Notes: generated from the sequence alone by a model not told the origin. A stretch of 64,000 bases of DNA from Finegoldia magna ATCC 53516 (GCF_000159695.1 NZ_CM000955.1:1838524-1902523), one strand, 5' to 3'. Numbered from the stretch's first letter, positions 27,918 through 36,877 are shown. Translations and numbers: made by a program.

Positions 27918-28409
27918 TTATTGTCTTTGTGCCATTTCGTGATCTAATATTGCAAGACCAGCATTACTGTTTTCAGTTCTTTCAAGTTTTGCTATGATAT
28001 TATCAAAAGTAGCTTCTTCTTCGATTTGTTCGTCAATGAATTTTTGTAGAAGAGTGTATACTTCATAGAATTTGATTTCATGAGCTGCATCAAATAATTC
28101 TCTGATTCTTCTTGTAACTTCTTTTTCGTGTTCTAAAGCCGCTTTAAAAATGCTTAATACATCTTTATCGTAGTCAGCTTTTGGAGCTTCAATTGTTTTA
28201 TATTCAATCTTATATCCAACTTCTTGTAACCAATGTCTGAAGTATTCAGCGTGTTCATATTCTTCATGAGCTTGCTTTTCCATGAAGTGTTCAAATCCAT
28301 CCCAATCCATATCATTGAATTCAGAAGCCATTTGTTTGTATTCATAGCCTGATTGTAATTCAAAAACTAATTGTTCGTCAATTTTTTTTAATAATTCTTC
28401 TCTGTTCAT
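27918..28409 (-). CDS. ftnA: Ferritin (non-haem)
   Basis: 163 residues, the length of bacterial FtnA. Ferroxidase residues fall at the classical positions: Glu17, Glu50 and His53 (HEEYEHAEYF), with further glutamates in ALEHEKEVTRRI and DEQIEEEATF. It oxidises Fe(II) and stores iron in a 24-mer shell, reducing Fenton chemistry. Strong AAGGAGTATG ribosome site. It follows an unrelated small gene by 60 bases on the same strand. Confidence 0.94.
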   Translation of the reverse strand: MNREELLKKIDEQLVFELQSGYEYKQMASEFNDMDWDGFEHFMEKQAHEEYEHAEYFRHWLQEVGYKIEYKTIEAPKADYDKDVLSIFKAALEHEKEVTRRIRELFDAAHEIKFYEVYTLLQKFIDEQIEEEATFDNIIAKLERTENSNAGLAILDHEMAQRQ

Positions 28410-28469
28410 TTTATCATACTCCTTATAATTTAATTTATGTGACTGTTAGTTAATCATTTTACCATAAAT

Positions 28470-28745
28470 TTAAGAATACAAATCATAAACACCATAAACT
28501 TTCAAATTATTTTCCACCAATACCTTCATGATTTCAGGAATCAATTTTGCCTTTTGTTTGGTAGTAAACCCATTGTAATTTATTTCGGTGTTATTTAAAT
28601 CCATATATTCTGATGAGTCAATAACTTTAATTATTTTATCGTGAACTTCTTGTAAATGCATGTCTGCAATTACAAAAGTAATGTTGCAAATTCTATCGTC
28701 ATCAATTGTAGGAATTATTCTATTTATCAGTAAAACATTATTCAT
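28470..28745 (-). CDS. Uncharacterised 91-residue protein
   Basis: I do not recognise this family. The sequence is soluble-looking, with alternating strand and helix (ILLINRIIP-like opening, then NITFVIADMHLQEVHDKIIKVI, later IPEIMKVLVENNLKVYGVYDLYS), which is compatible with a small alpha/beta ligand-binding fold. The ribosome site AGAGGTTAG precedes the ATG. A GGGTATATA element lies 32 bases upstream, shared with rubredoxin and the RsbW-like gene. Ferritin follows 60 bases downstream, so the two could be co-transcribed. Confidence 0.6.
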   Translation of the reverse strand: MNNVLLINRIIPTIDDDRICNITFVIADMHLQEVHDKIIKVIDSSEYMDLNNTEINYNGFTTKQKAKLIPEIMKVLVENNLKVYGVYDLYS

Positions 28746-28776
28746 AACTAACCTCTTTTTCTCTTTCTATATTTAT

Positions 28777-28782
28777 ATACCC
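28777..28782 (-). promoter_or_regulatory. GGGTATATA promoter-like element of the 91-residue gene
   Basis: Minus strand AAATTGGGTATATAAATA. TTGAAT lies 18 bases upstream of TATATA, so a sigma-A promoter is also possible here. Confidence 0.4.
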
Positions 28783-28851
28783 AATTTCTACTATTTTATT
28801 CAATTGACCCTTTCTTTTTTTTATATTATACTGATTAAAAAGAGGTGAGAA

Positions 28852-30045
28852 ATGAAAACATCACATAATAGAGCGAATAAACAAAGAAAAAGAAATAAAA
28901 TTGCGAATAAAATATTTTTATTGGTTTTATTACTTATCTTTGGCTTTTTCGGTTACAAATACATAAATTCTAGACCAGCTGAGTACAGTCAAATGATTCC
29001 CAAAAAATACATACTCAGAGATTTTGATGAGTTATGTAATCAAATTGAAAGTTCATATATGAATTTACCACAAACAAAAAAATACAAAGATATCGACTTT
29101 TTATCTTTAAAACCCAACTTTAAGTCTAAAATAAAATTGGAATCAGGCAAGAAGAAAGACGAAATGTCGACACAAGAAGTAGTTGATTTGTACAATGATA
29201 TTTTGAAAAAGCTCTATGATTCAAATGTTAGAATAGCGGATAAACACACTTTTAGTGAAATTCTACAACAAGATAATCACAATCAAATATTAAATAATTT
29301 ATCAATGAAGAGATATTCTAATTTGACTGAAGAAATTCCTGAAAAAACTTTCAGAGCATATTCTATCGACAATTACAAAGATGCATTGTATGTAAAAGTA
29401 TCAGACTTTGATTCTGTAAACATTCAACAAGATGCTCAAATTTTCAGCAGTATCTTGAAAACTAATAAAAAGAAAAATAAAATCATAATAGATTTGAGAG
29501 ATAATGATTCCGATAATTTAGATTATGCGATTAATGTGATAATCAAACCTCTACTAAAATCAGACATAAATGTTGAGTTTAATGTCGCAAATAAAACTCA
29601 ACCTATTATCTCAAAAAACATTCTAGATAGAAATGGTATCAGCTTTAAAACTACAGAAAATGTGGCGAACATCAAAATAAACGATAATCAAAAAAGTATA
29701 AAATACATTACTAATTTTAAACTAGCAATAAAAAAATCAGAAGAACAAAAATGCGATGTGTATTTATTACAAAACAAAAATACCAGAAACAGTGCTGATT
29801 TCGTGTGTCAAATAGCCAACAGAACGAAGTTTGCAACTACTGTAGGAGAAACAACTTCTGGAAATGGTCTGAATATAGTTCACACTTACAAGTCACTTCC
29901 TAACACAGGATTAATCGTGGAGTATCCACTTGGACAAGGTCTTAATGAAGATGGCACAACTAATGAAGAAGTTGGAACTATACCAGCTATAAAATTAGAT
30001 GATAACAGCGAAATCGTAAAATTATTATTATCTAGAATAAATTAA
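28852..30045 (+). CDS. Exported S41-like (C-terminal processing) peptidase family protein, no PDZ
   Basis: 397 residues. A basic N-terminus followed by one membrane helix (about 20-39) suggests a membrane-anchored protein facing outward. The C-terminal half has the S41 fold: KIIIDLRDND (strand before the active site), YLLQNKNTRNSADFV with candidate nucleophile Ser314, and VGETTSGNG. No PDZ domain is visible between the anchor and the fold. Residues 160-300 are lysine-rich and diverged, so activity is uncertain. Single gene with terminators on its 3' side; it reads divergently from the 91-residue gene. Confidence 0.65.
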   Translation: MKTSHNRANKQRKRNKIANKIFLLVLLLIFGFFGYKYINSRPAEYSQMIPKKYILRDFDELCNQIESSYMNLPQTKKYKDIDFLSLKPNFKSKIKLESGKKKDEMSTQEVVDLYNDILKKLYDSNVRIADKHTFSEILQQDNHNQILNNLSMKRYSNLTEEIPEKTFRAYSIDNYKDALYVKVSDFDSVNIQQDAQIFSSILKTNKKKNKIIIDLRDNDSDNLDYAINVIIKPLLKSDINVEFNVANKTQPIISKNILDRNGISFKTTENVANIKINDNQKSIKYITNFKLAIKKSEEQKCDVYLLQNKNTRNSADFVCQIANRTKFATTVGETTSGNGLNIVHTYKSLPNTGLIVEYPLGQGLNEDGTTNEEVGTIPAIKLDDNSEIVKLLLSRIN

Positions 30046-30046
30046 G

Positions 30047-30072
30047 AAAAACGACTAATATTAGTCGTTTTT
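30047..30072. terminator. Bidirectional terminator between the S41-like gene and the CDF gene
   Basis: Perfect 12-bp hairpin AAAAACGACTAA/TTAGTCGTTTTT with only TA in the loop. It gives a T-tract in both directions and separates two converging genes. Confidence 0.88.
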
Positions 30073-30075
30073 CTT

Positions 30076-31215
30076 TTAAACATCTGTAATATCTATATCT
30101 GGAATCATAAGTATTTTGTAATCAGGATACTTTTGTTGCACTTCATCAGTTATAATTTCAACTGCATCTTTAAAATCTTTTTCAAAACTTACAATTACAT
30201 CAAACCTCATGTTTTTTTGTTCAATATCAATATAAAATCCATGTAACTGTAATGCCCAATCATGTGATAATACAAGCTTTTGAACGTCATTTCTAATTCT
30301 AGAAGCTTCATCGTCTTTTGTGTTGTAGGAATATACCCCTACTCCAATTAAAATAATTTCCATTTTTTTGTAAACTTTCAATTGAAGTCTTCTTGTTAAT
30401 TGATCTACTTCAGCTACAGACATTGTGTCAGGAAGTTCTAAATGAACTGTAGCGTAGTATTTATCGGGACCATAATTAAAAAGTATCAAATCATAAGTTC
30501 CTATTACCTGTTTTTCTTCATTAATTAGATCTTTTATTTTATTTGAAATCTCTTTATCTTGTCTTTGACCAATTATATGATTGATAGTTTCCATCATCAT
30601 TTCAATACCGGCTTTTATGATAAATCCAGAAAGTAGTACCCCAACATATGCTTCAAGCGAAATACTCCAAATCATATAAATTATTGCCGAAATGAATACG
30701 GATAATGATAGAATTGAATCGAAAATAGAATCTGCACCAGAAGCAATTAATGCTCCAGAGTCAACTTTTTCACCTTGTCTCTTAACGTATTTCCCGAGTA
30801 TAAATTTCACTACTACCGCTACTGCGATGATAACAATTGAAATAATACTGTATTCAGCTTTTTGTGGATGAATTATTTTCTTTATTGATTCAACCAATGA
30901 AGTAATACCAGCATACAAAACAATTGCTGCCACAATCATTGAACTCAAATATTCAATCCTTCCATAGCCCATTGGATGCTTCTTGTCTGGTGCTTTAGAA
31001 GCTAACTTTGCTCCAGCAATAGTAACAACAGATGATAACGCATCTGAAATGTTGTTGATAGCATCCAAAATTACAGCAATAGAATTTGTAATGTAACCAA
31101 TTATAGCCTTGAAAATTGCTAGAAATACATTGGTAAGAATTCCTAAAATACTTGTTTTAATAATAATCTTTTCTCGCCTAGAATTGTTTGCTGTTAAATT
31201 TTGATTTTCGTACAT
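30076..31215 (-). CDS. Cation diffusion facilitator (likely Mn/Fe rather than Zn exporter)
   Basis: 379 residues from the ATG at 31215 (AGGAGTTTGATT upstream); a GTG 7 codons earlier lies in the gpx end. Six membrane helices, then a long cytoplasmic tail of about 170 residues holding what look like two ferredoxin-like domains (DLILFNYGPDKYYATVHLEL and LHGFYIDIEQKNMRFDVIVSF); most CDFs have one. The metal site reads NISDAL in TM2 and GADSIFDS in TM5, with Asp where zinc transporters have His. This favours manganese or iron export. Last gene of the ohrR-gpx operon, which fits metal control during peroxide stress. Confidence 0.85.
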   Translation of the reverse strand: MYENQNLTANNSRREKIIIKTSILGILTNVFLAIFKAIIGYITNSIAVILDAINNISDALSSVVTIAGAKLASKAPDKKHPMGYGRIEYLSSMIVAAIVLYAGITSLVESIKKIIHPQKAEYSIISIVIIAVAVVVKFILGKYVKRQGEKVDSGALIASGADSIFDSILSLSVFISAIIYMIWSISLEAYVGVLLSGFIIKAGIEMMMETINHIIGQRQDKEISNKIKDLINEEKQVIGTYDLILFNYGPDKYYATVHLELPDTMSVAEVDQLTRRLQLKVYKKMEIILIGVGVYSYNTKDDEASRIRNDVQKLVLSHDWALQLHGFYIDIEQKNMRFDVIVSFEKDFKDAVEIITDEVQQKYPDYKILMIPDIDITDV

Positions 31216-31225
31216 AATCAAACTC

Positions 31226-31771
31226 CTAAAGGACACTTTGAACTTTTTGTTTTACTATATCCATATCTACAGTAGGTTCGAATCTTTCTATAACATTTCC
31301 TTGTCTATCGATTAAAAATTTTGTAAAATTCCATTTTATATAAGCTTTGTCTCCAAATTTGTTATTGTTTAACTTAGCAAATTTATCAAGTGCAAGGTTT
31401 TTTATTCCTTTACCAAACCCTTTAAACGGTTTTTCTGTAGCTAAATAAGAAAATAACGGATCGGCATTTTCTCCGTTTACATCGATCTTATCGAATTGAG
31501 GAAATTCTGTTCCGAATTTCATTGTGCAGAATTTTTGAATGTCTTCATTACTTTCAGGAGCTTGATTTGCAAATTGATTACAAGGAAAATCCAAAATTTC
31601 AAAACCTTTATTCTTAAATAATTTATACATTTCTTCCAAAGGTTCGTAATGAGGCGTAAATCCACAACCAGTAGCAGTATTAACTATCAGTAATATTTTA
31701 CCTTTGTATTTTTCTAAGCTTACATCGTTTCCATCCATATCTTTGACATGAAAATCATATACATTTTTCAT
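31226..31771 (-). CDS. gpx: Glutathione peroxidase family (thiol peroxidase)
   Basis: 181 residues. Catalytic cysteine in NTATGCGFT, with DFPCNQFANQ and IKWNFTKFLID supplying the Gln and Trp of the active site. Cysteine replaces selenocysteine, and bacterial members usually take electrons from thioredoxin rather than glutathione. It reduces organic and hydrogen peroxides. It overlaps the ohrR stop by 4 bases, so both are translated together. Confidence 0.92.
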   Translation of the reverse strand: MKNVYDFHVKDMDGNDVSLEKYKGKILLIVNTATGCGFTPHYEPLEEMYKLFKNKGFEILDFPCNQFANQAPESNEDIQKFCTMKFGTEFPQFDKIDVNGENADPLFSYLATEKPFKGFGKGIKNLALDKFAKLNNNKFGDKAYIKWNFTKFLIDRQGNVIERFEPTVDMDIVKQKVQSVL

Positions 31772-32229
31772 AGTTGTCTCCTATTTTTTTTGCTATCATT
31801 GCTATTCAAAAAATCTTGTAGCAAATCATATAATTGAACTTTTTTCTCATCTGATAATTCTAAGCACCCATTCATTAATTTCGGAATATCTTTTACTTTT
31901 TCTTGTAATTTTTTCCCTTCATCTGTTAGATAAATTATTACAATTCTATCGTCATTTGAGCTACGAACTCTTTCAAGATAACCTTGCGATTGCATCTTTT
32001 TAATAATAGGCGTGATAGTACCGTTATCCAAATATAACTTTTCACACAATTGTCCCACGGTAATTCCATCTTTTTCCCACAGAACTAAGAACACAATGTA
32101 TTGAGTGTAAGTTAGTCCTAAAGGTTTCAAAAATTGCGTGTAGGTACTTGTCACCATTCTAGAAGCTGCATAAAGTTTAAAACAAAGTTGATTTTCCAAC
32201 TTCATATAGGTTTTGTAATCTTGATCCAT
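31768..32229 (-). CDS. ohrR: OhrR-type MarR family peroxide sensor, two-cysteine form
   Basis: 153 residues from the ATG at 32229 with a TCGGAGGAGTTT site; a TTG 6 codons upstream is not used. The sensing Cys16 lies in ENQLCFKLYAASR, and the tyrosines that hydrogen-bond it in OhrR are near (Tyr30, Tyr41). A second cysteine at 122 gives the spacing of two-cysteine OhrR proteins such as the Xanthomonas one. Winged helix: LCEKLYLDNGTITPIIKKM with RSSNDDRIV wing. It should repress its own operon with gpx and the CDF gene until organic peroxides oxidise it. Confidence 0.88.
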   Translation of the reverse strand: MDQDYKTYMKLENQLCFKLYAASRMVTSTYTQFLKPLGLTYTQYIVFLVLWEKDGITVGQLCEKLYLDNGTITPIIKKMQSQGYLERVRSSNDDRIVIIYLTDEGKKLQEKVKDIPKLMNGCLELSDEKKVQLYDLLQDFLNSNDSKKNRRQL

Positions 32230-32255
32230 AAACTCCTCCGATTTCAAAAATACGT

Positions 32256-32270
32256 CATTTTAAAATTGTA
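32256..32270 (-). promoter_or_regulatory. Candidate OhrR operator
   Basis: Minus strand TACAATTTTAAAATG contains the palindrome ATTTTAAAAT and one TACAATT arm, resembling the TACAATT-AATTGTA OhrR box of Bacillus. It lies 27 bases before ohrR, overlapping the space just after pabC. The second arm is imperfect. Confidence 0.4.
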
Positions 32271-32272
32271 AA

Positions 32273-33004
32273 TTAATATTCGTTCATCAGTTTTTCCGAT
32301 ATTTCACAAAACAGATTGCTTTTTGAAAACATTATCTCATCAATTTGTCTTACAAATCTCATTTCCATCAAAGAATTCGTTGCAAAACAACAATCCATAC
32401 TTTGTAAATCGCTTAACTTAATTGACTTTTCAATTATATTATAACCATTAATTTTCAAAAATTCTATAAGTTTTTTGCGAAAAATCCCCGGTAACATACC
32501 ATCAGCCACAGGTGGCGTGATAAATGTATTCTCCTGAATAAAAAACAAATTTGTGTACGTTCCTTCTGTTACATTTCCGTCTTGATTTAGAAAAATCCCC
32601 TCATCAAATCCTTCTTTCAATAATTCTTTGTGCAAATAATCATTCAGTAAGTAATTATTTGTTTTGTGATAAACTAGAGGATTATTTTTGTCCCTTAACT
32701 GATTAAGAACTTTTAATTTCAATCCTTTAGTGTATTTTTGATTGGAATAATCTGTGTTTCTAGTGTTTATGAACAAATCATAATCTCCATTATTATCCAA
32801 CACCATTATTCTCAAACAATCTGTATCCAAATCAATATTTTCTATTTCTGCTTTGATGTTTTCTCTTATATTTTTCGTACTCATCCCCAGAAAATTCATT
32901 GAATTTTCAAGTCTTTCAATATGATCTTCCAAATAAACAGGCTTACGCTCTACTACTTTTATAGTTTCAAAAAGTCCCTTACCGTATTTTATTCCATCGT
33001 TCAT
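32273..33004 (-). CDS. pabC: Aminodeoxychorismate lyase (class IV PLP enzyme)
   Basis: 243 residues, class IV aminotransferase fold. PLP lysine in VYHKTNNYLLND, and the PLP phosphate-binding segment EGTYTNLFFI. It releases pyruvate from aminodeoxychorismate, giving p-aminobenzoate for folate. A D-amino-acid or branched-chain transaminase reading is made unlikely by its position: it overlaps pabB by 4 bases. Confidence 0.88.
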   Translation of the reverse strand: MNDGIKYGKGLFETIKVVERKPVYLEDHIERLENSMNFLGMSTKNIRENIKAEIENIDLDTDCLRIMVLDNNGDYDLFINTRNTDYSNQKYTKGLKLKVLNQLRDKNNPLVYHKTNNYLLNDYLHKELLKEGFDEGIFLNQDGNVTEGTYTNLFFIQENTFITPPVADGMLPGIFRKKLIEFLKINGYNIIEKSIKLSDLQSMDCCFATNSLMEMRFVRQIDEIMFSKSNLFCEISEKLMNEY

Positions 33005-34329
33005 ATCAAAGCCTCATATACTTTTTTCGATTTTTGAATAGTTTCATCGTATTCGCTATTCATTTCAGAATCCCATGTTATAGCTCCACCACCTGAGAAA
33101 TAACAACGGTCATTTATTTTTAAAATCGTTCTGATTAAAATATTGAAGTCACAATTTTGGTTAAATGAAATGTATCCAATGGATCCTGTGTAAATATTTC
33201 TGTTGTATTTTTCAACCTTGTCAATCGCTTCAATTGAAGCAAGCTTCGGAGCTCCAGTGATTGATCCTCCTGGAAAAATATTTTTAATTAAACTAAATAC
33301 ATCTTCATCTTCTCTCAATTTACCAACAATTGTAGCTACCAAATGATGAACATTTTCATAAGTTTCCAATGAATAATTGCTAATAGCTTTTATTGTTTCA
33401 GCATCACAACTCATTCCCAAATCATTTCTCATCAAATCAACTATCATTAATAATTCTGAAATATCTTTGTCGCTATTTAGTAATTCGTTTTTCAATCTTT
33501 CATCTTCATCTTTGTCGTCAGATCTTCGAATTGTTCCTTTAATAGGTCTAGCTTGAACAAGTCCATTTTGACAATCAAAAAATCTCTCTGGCGATGAAGA
33601 TAAAACACAATATTCACCAAAGTCCATATAAGCCATAAAATCTGCTTTGTTAACTTCGCGAAGTTTCTTATAAATATCGAACTTATCCTTAGTCGTATCT
33701 ACAATGAACTGTTGCGTTAAGTTAACTTCGTACACATCACCATTTTCAATCATAGTTTTTATGTTATCAAAGCTTTTCGCATATTCTTCTTTGGTTACTG
33801 TTTTTATAAGTTCTGATGTTTTGTATTTTTTTCCTTCATAATTAGATTTTTCAAAAACTTTTTCAATATCTGTAATATCTGTATCATTCAAATAAAAAAT
33901 TGTGTATTCCTTTGTATTATTGTCAAATTCTATTATTTTGAAATAAATTCCAAAATAAGCATCGTATACTTCGGTGTTTTTTTCAGAATTTAAAACTACA
34001 TTGCAATTAGAACTTGTAAAATCATAAGACAAAAGTCCAACAGCTCCACCGATAAATTGATTATCATCTTCTTGCAAATAATCATCCATCAATAGTTTGA
34101 GTTGATTAAGAGGATTATCACTAACTTTTTTGTTCACAAGTCCACTGATTTCTACGTTGTTATTCTTTGATTTCAAAACAATTTCCGGATCAAAACCTAT
34201 ATATGTTTTATTGCCTTGATTGTAACTTCCCTTTGCACTATCTAATAAAAAAGGTAAATTTTTGTCTTTGATGCTATACAAAATATCTAGAATTGTTACA
34301 TCAGATTTTATTTTTTTAGAATGAATCAT
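33001..34329 (-). CDS. pabB: Aminodeoxychorismate synthase component I
   Basis: 442 residues of the chorismate-binding family. The C-terminal catalytic half has SSSPERFF, QARPIKGTIRR (the Lys of PIKGT is the PabB catalytic signature, where anthranilate synthase has PIAGT), DLMRNDLG and FPGGSITGAPK. It makes aminodeoxychorismate with ammonia from PabA. Overlaps pabA by 14 bases and pabC by 4, a tightly coupled trio. Confidence 0.93.
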   Translation of the reverse strand: MIHSKKIKSDVTILDILYSIKDKNLPFLLDSAKGSYNQGNKTYIGFDPEIVLKSKNNNVEISGLVNKKVSDNPLNQLKLLMDDYLQEDDNQFIGGAVGLLSYDFTSSNCNVVLNSEKNTEVYDAYFGIYFKIIEFDNNTKEYTIFYLNDTDITDIEKVFEKSNYEGKKYKTSELIKTVTKEEYAKSFDNIKTMIENGDVYEVNLTQQFIVDTTKDKFDIYKKLREVNKADFMAYMDFGEYCVLSSSPERFFDCQNGLVQARPIKGTIRRSDDKDEDERLKNELLNSDKDISELLMIVDLMRNDLGMSCDAETIKAISNYSLETYENVHHLVATIVGKLREDEDVFSLIKNIFPGGSITGAPKLASIEAIDKVEKYNRNIYTGSIGYISFNQNCDFNILIRTILKINDRCYFSGGGAITWDSEMNSEYDETIQKSKKVYEALI

Positions 34330-34909
34330 TTCTTACCTCCTTTAAGAAGTTTTCAATCATTTTCAGCCCAAAATCAGTTCCCACACTTTCAGGATGAAAT
34401 TGAACGGTTTCTATCTTGTTTTTTGAATCTCTAAATCCCATAATTATTCCATCAGAAGTTTTTGATGTTATCACCATATCTTCAAACATTCCATTATAGA
34501 ATTTGCTATCATCAACGATTAATGAGTGATATCTCATAACTTTAACAGGATTTGGAATATCTGTAAATATTCCCTTGCCATCATGATTAATATCTGTCAT
34601 TTTACCGTGCATTGGACGTGGTCCTTTCACAATGTCAAGCCCCATTGAATAAGCCAATGCTTGATGCCCCAAACAAATTCCAAGAATTGGATATTTGCCC
34701 TTCAATCGTTCAAATATTTCAAGCGAAATTTTGGATTCTTTTGGAGTTTTAGGTCCTGGAGAAATCACTATAATTTCCGGATTTAATTCTTTGATTTCTT
34801 CCAAATTTATCTCATCATTCTTCTTCACGATAACTTCTTCTTTTAAAATTCTCAAATAAGAAACAATGTTATATGTGAACGAATCGTAATTATCTATCAT
34901 TAATATCAT
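34316..34909 (-). CDS. pabA: Aminodeoxychorismate synthase glutaminase component
   Basis: 197 residues, class I glutamine amidotransferase. Nucleophile in GICLGHQAL, oxyanion motif VISPGPKTP, and catalytic His/Glu in QFHPESVGTDFG. It supplies ammonia to PabB. Such subunits can be shared with anthranilate synthase, but no trp genes are nearby. The ribosome site is GGGTGATTAA. Confidence 0.92.
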   Translation of the reverse strand: MILMIDNYDSFTYNIVSYLRILKEEVIVKKNDEINLEEIKELNPEIIVISPGPKTPKESKISLEIFERLKGKYPILGICLGHQALAYSMGLDIVKGPRPMHGKMTDINHDGKGIFTDIPNPVKVMRYHSLIVDDSKFYNGMFEDMVITSKTSDGIIMGFRDSKNKIETVQFHPESVGTDFGLKMIENFLKEVRNDSF

Positions 34910-34963
34910 TTAATCACCCAATAAAAATATATAGGATTCTATACTAAAAATCAAATAAAAAAA

Positions 34964-34985
34964 GAGCTTATCAAATGATAAACTC
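34964..34985 (-). terminator. Terminator of the MacAB-like operon
   Basis: GAGCTTATCA/TGATAAACTC hairpin (one bulge) followed on the minus strand by TTTTTTTATTTG, 12 bases past the permease stop. Confidence 0.82.
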
Positions 34986-34996
34986 ATTTTCAAATC

Positions 34997-36202
34997 TTAA
35001 ATTATATCTATTACATTTTTATTTGCTGCCGTATTTGCTGGAGAATAAGTAAACACAATTCCTATTCCCAAAGATATTCCTAAGGATATTAGAACCGGCA
35101 TTAATTCTAGTTTAATTGGGAACGGCAAAAATTTCGATGCAATAAATGCAGCTACCATCCCAATGATGTATCCAATTATTCCACCAATAACAGTTACAAT
35201 AATTCCCTCTAGCATAAATTGATGCAAAATTTCTTTTTTCTTTGCGCCAATCGCTCTTCTAATTCCTATTTCTTTGATTCTTTCCGCTACTGAAATGTAC
35301 ATCATATTCATCATTCCAATTCCTGCAATTAGAAGGGAAATAGCTGCTATTAAAGATATAAATATAGTCACAGATCCCAATACACTACTGATGCCTTCGA
35401 TTTGTTTTGCAATATCGACGAAGCTATAAGATCCTGCAGCTTTCATTGGGCCATTTTTTTCAAGATATTCTTGAATTTCTTTTGCCTTGTCTTGAACTTT
35501 TGTACCATTTTTCAGTATAACATTAATCATAGATATGGAATTATTATTTTTAGGTTGACGCGATTTTAATGTCTCTTTCGGCAAATCTACATCATTTCCC
35601 ATCACAAATAAATTTGTAGCAGCATTATTTTCCTTAATACCGACGATAACATAATAATCATTTTTAACAAGAACAGTTTTGTTGATTGGATCTTCATTTT
35701 CAAACATTTCATCAGCTAATTTTTGAGTAATAACGGCGACTTTTTGGTTAGTATCTCCGTCTAATTTTGTAATAGCTCTTCCCTTTACGATTTTACTTTC
35801 AGTTTCTTCGACAGGTTTTGCAAATGCACTTTCCATTTTCCCGTCATTTTTTTGTATCGAAACATTAAGCAAATCATTTTGAAATTGTTCTGGATCAGAT
35901 TCAACTTTTACGACATCCGTAATTTGTGAAATATCTCTAATATTTTTCTCAGTAAATACTGATGTGTTGCTTCCGACTGAATTTGTTGGATTTTCAGGTT
36001 GGAAATAAAACGCAACGCTAAGTTCCTTGCCTTCTCCACCCATTAAACTGTCAACAACATAATCTTGGAAACCCCTACCAATTGCAATAATAGTTATTAC
36101 CGCTGCTATCCCTATAATTATACCAAGCATAGTCAATAATGATCGTTTTTTGTTCTTGATGATATCTTTGAAGGCAGTATTTAATAAAACATTAAACTTC
36201 AT
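34997..36202 (-). CDS. MacB-like ABC transporter permease
   Basis: 401 residues. One N-terminal membrane helix (LLTMLGIIIGIAAVITIIAIG), a large extracellular MacB_PCD domain (about 45-270), then three helices of the FtsX domain with GMMNMMYISVAERIKEIGIRRAIGA, the characteristic cytoplasmic loop. Works with the ATPase and the adaptor upstream as a mechanotransmission-type exporter of peptides or lipids. It overlaps the ATPase gene by 11 bases. Confidence 0.9.
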   Translation of the reverse strand: MKFNVLLNTAFKDIIKNKKRSLLTMLGIIIGIAAVITIIAIGRGFQDYVVDSLMGGEGKELSVAFYFQPENPTNSVGSNTSVFTEKNIRDISQITDVVKVESDPEQFQNDLLNVSIQKNDGKMESAFAKPVEETESKIVKGRAITKLDGDTNQKVAVITQKLADEMFENEDPINKTVLVKNDYYVIVGIKENNAATNLFVMGNDVDLPKETLKSRQPKNNNSISMINVILKNGTKVQDKAKEIQEYLEKNGPMKAAGSYSFVDIAKQIEGISSVLGSVTIFISLIAAISLLIAGIGMMNMMYISVAERIKEIGIRRAIGAKKKEILHQFMLEGIIVTVIGGIIGYIIGMVAAFIASKFLPFPIKLELMPVLISLGISLGIGIVFTYSPANTAANKNVIDII

Positions 36203-36875
36203 AACTATCCCTCTCTTTTAAAACACCATCTAGCATAAAATATTTTCGGTTGCAATTATGTGTAATATTTTTATCGTGAGTAACCATTATTATCGTGATT
36301 TTGAGTTTCTGATTCAACTCATTGAAAAGCGCCATTATTTCCTTGCTAGTTTCAGAATCAAGAGCACCTGTTGGCTCATCTGCTATTATAAATTTAGGAT
36401 TGTGAACGATGGCACGAGCTATAGCTGCTCTTTGTTGTTGTCCACCTGAAAGCTGTTTAGGCCTTTTATCTGCTTGATTTTTAATTCCGACCAAGTCCAA
36501 AGCTTCCAACGCTTTCTCTCTTGCGTATTTGTAGGATTTACCTTGATACAGCAAAGGTAGTTCTACATTTTCAGCTATAGTATAGTTTTGAATAAGTTGA
36601 AATTGTTGGAAGATAAATCCTACAGATTTGTTGCGAAGATCGGACAATTTATTATCTGAAAATTTACTTATCTCAACATTTTCAAACTTATATATTCCTG
36701 TAAAATTCTTATCCAAAAAACCAAGAATATTAATCAACGTAGACTTTCCAGATCCAGATTCACCCATTATTGCGACAAAGTCACCGCTATTAATGTCCAA
36801 GCTAACATCTTTTAATACGTGAAGTTTGTTCTCTCCTGAATTGTAAAACTTATTAATTTTAATTAAATCTATCAT
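36192..36875 (-). CDS. MacB/LolD-type ABC transporter ATPase
   Basis: 227 residues. Walker A GESGSGKST, Q-loop FIFQQFQLIQNYT, signature LSGGQQQRAAIARA, Walker B FIIADEPTGALD, H-loop VTHDKN. Three bases after the adaptor gene and overlapping the permease gene. Energises the MacB-like permease. Confidence 0.93.
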   Translation of the reverse strand: MIDLIKINKFYNSGENKLHVLKDVSLDINSGDFVAIMGESGSGKSTLINILGFLDKNFTGIYKFENVEISKFSDNKLSDLRNKSVGFIFQQFQLIQNYTIAENVELPLLYQGKSYKYAREKALEALDLVGIKNQADKRPKQLSGGQQQRAAIARAIVHNPKFIIADEPTGALDSETSKEIMALFNELNQKLKITIIMVTHDKNITHNCNRKYFMLDGVLKERDSYEV

Positions 36876-36877
36876 GA

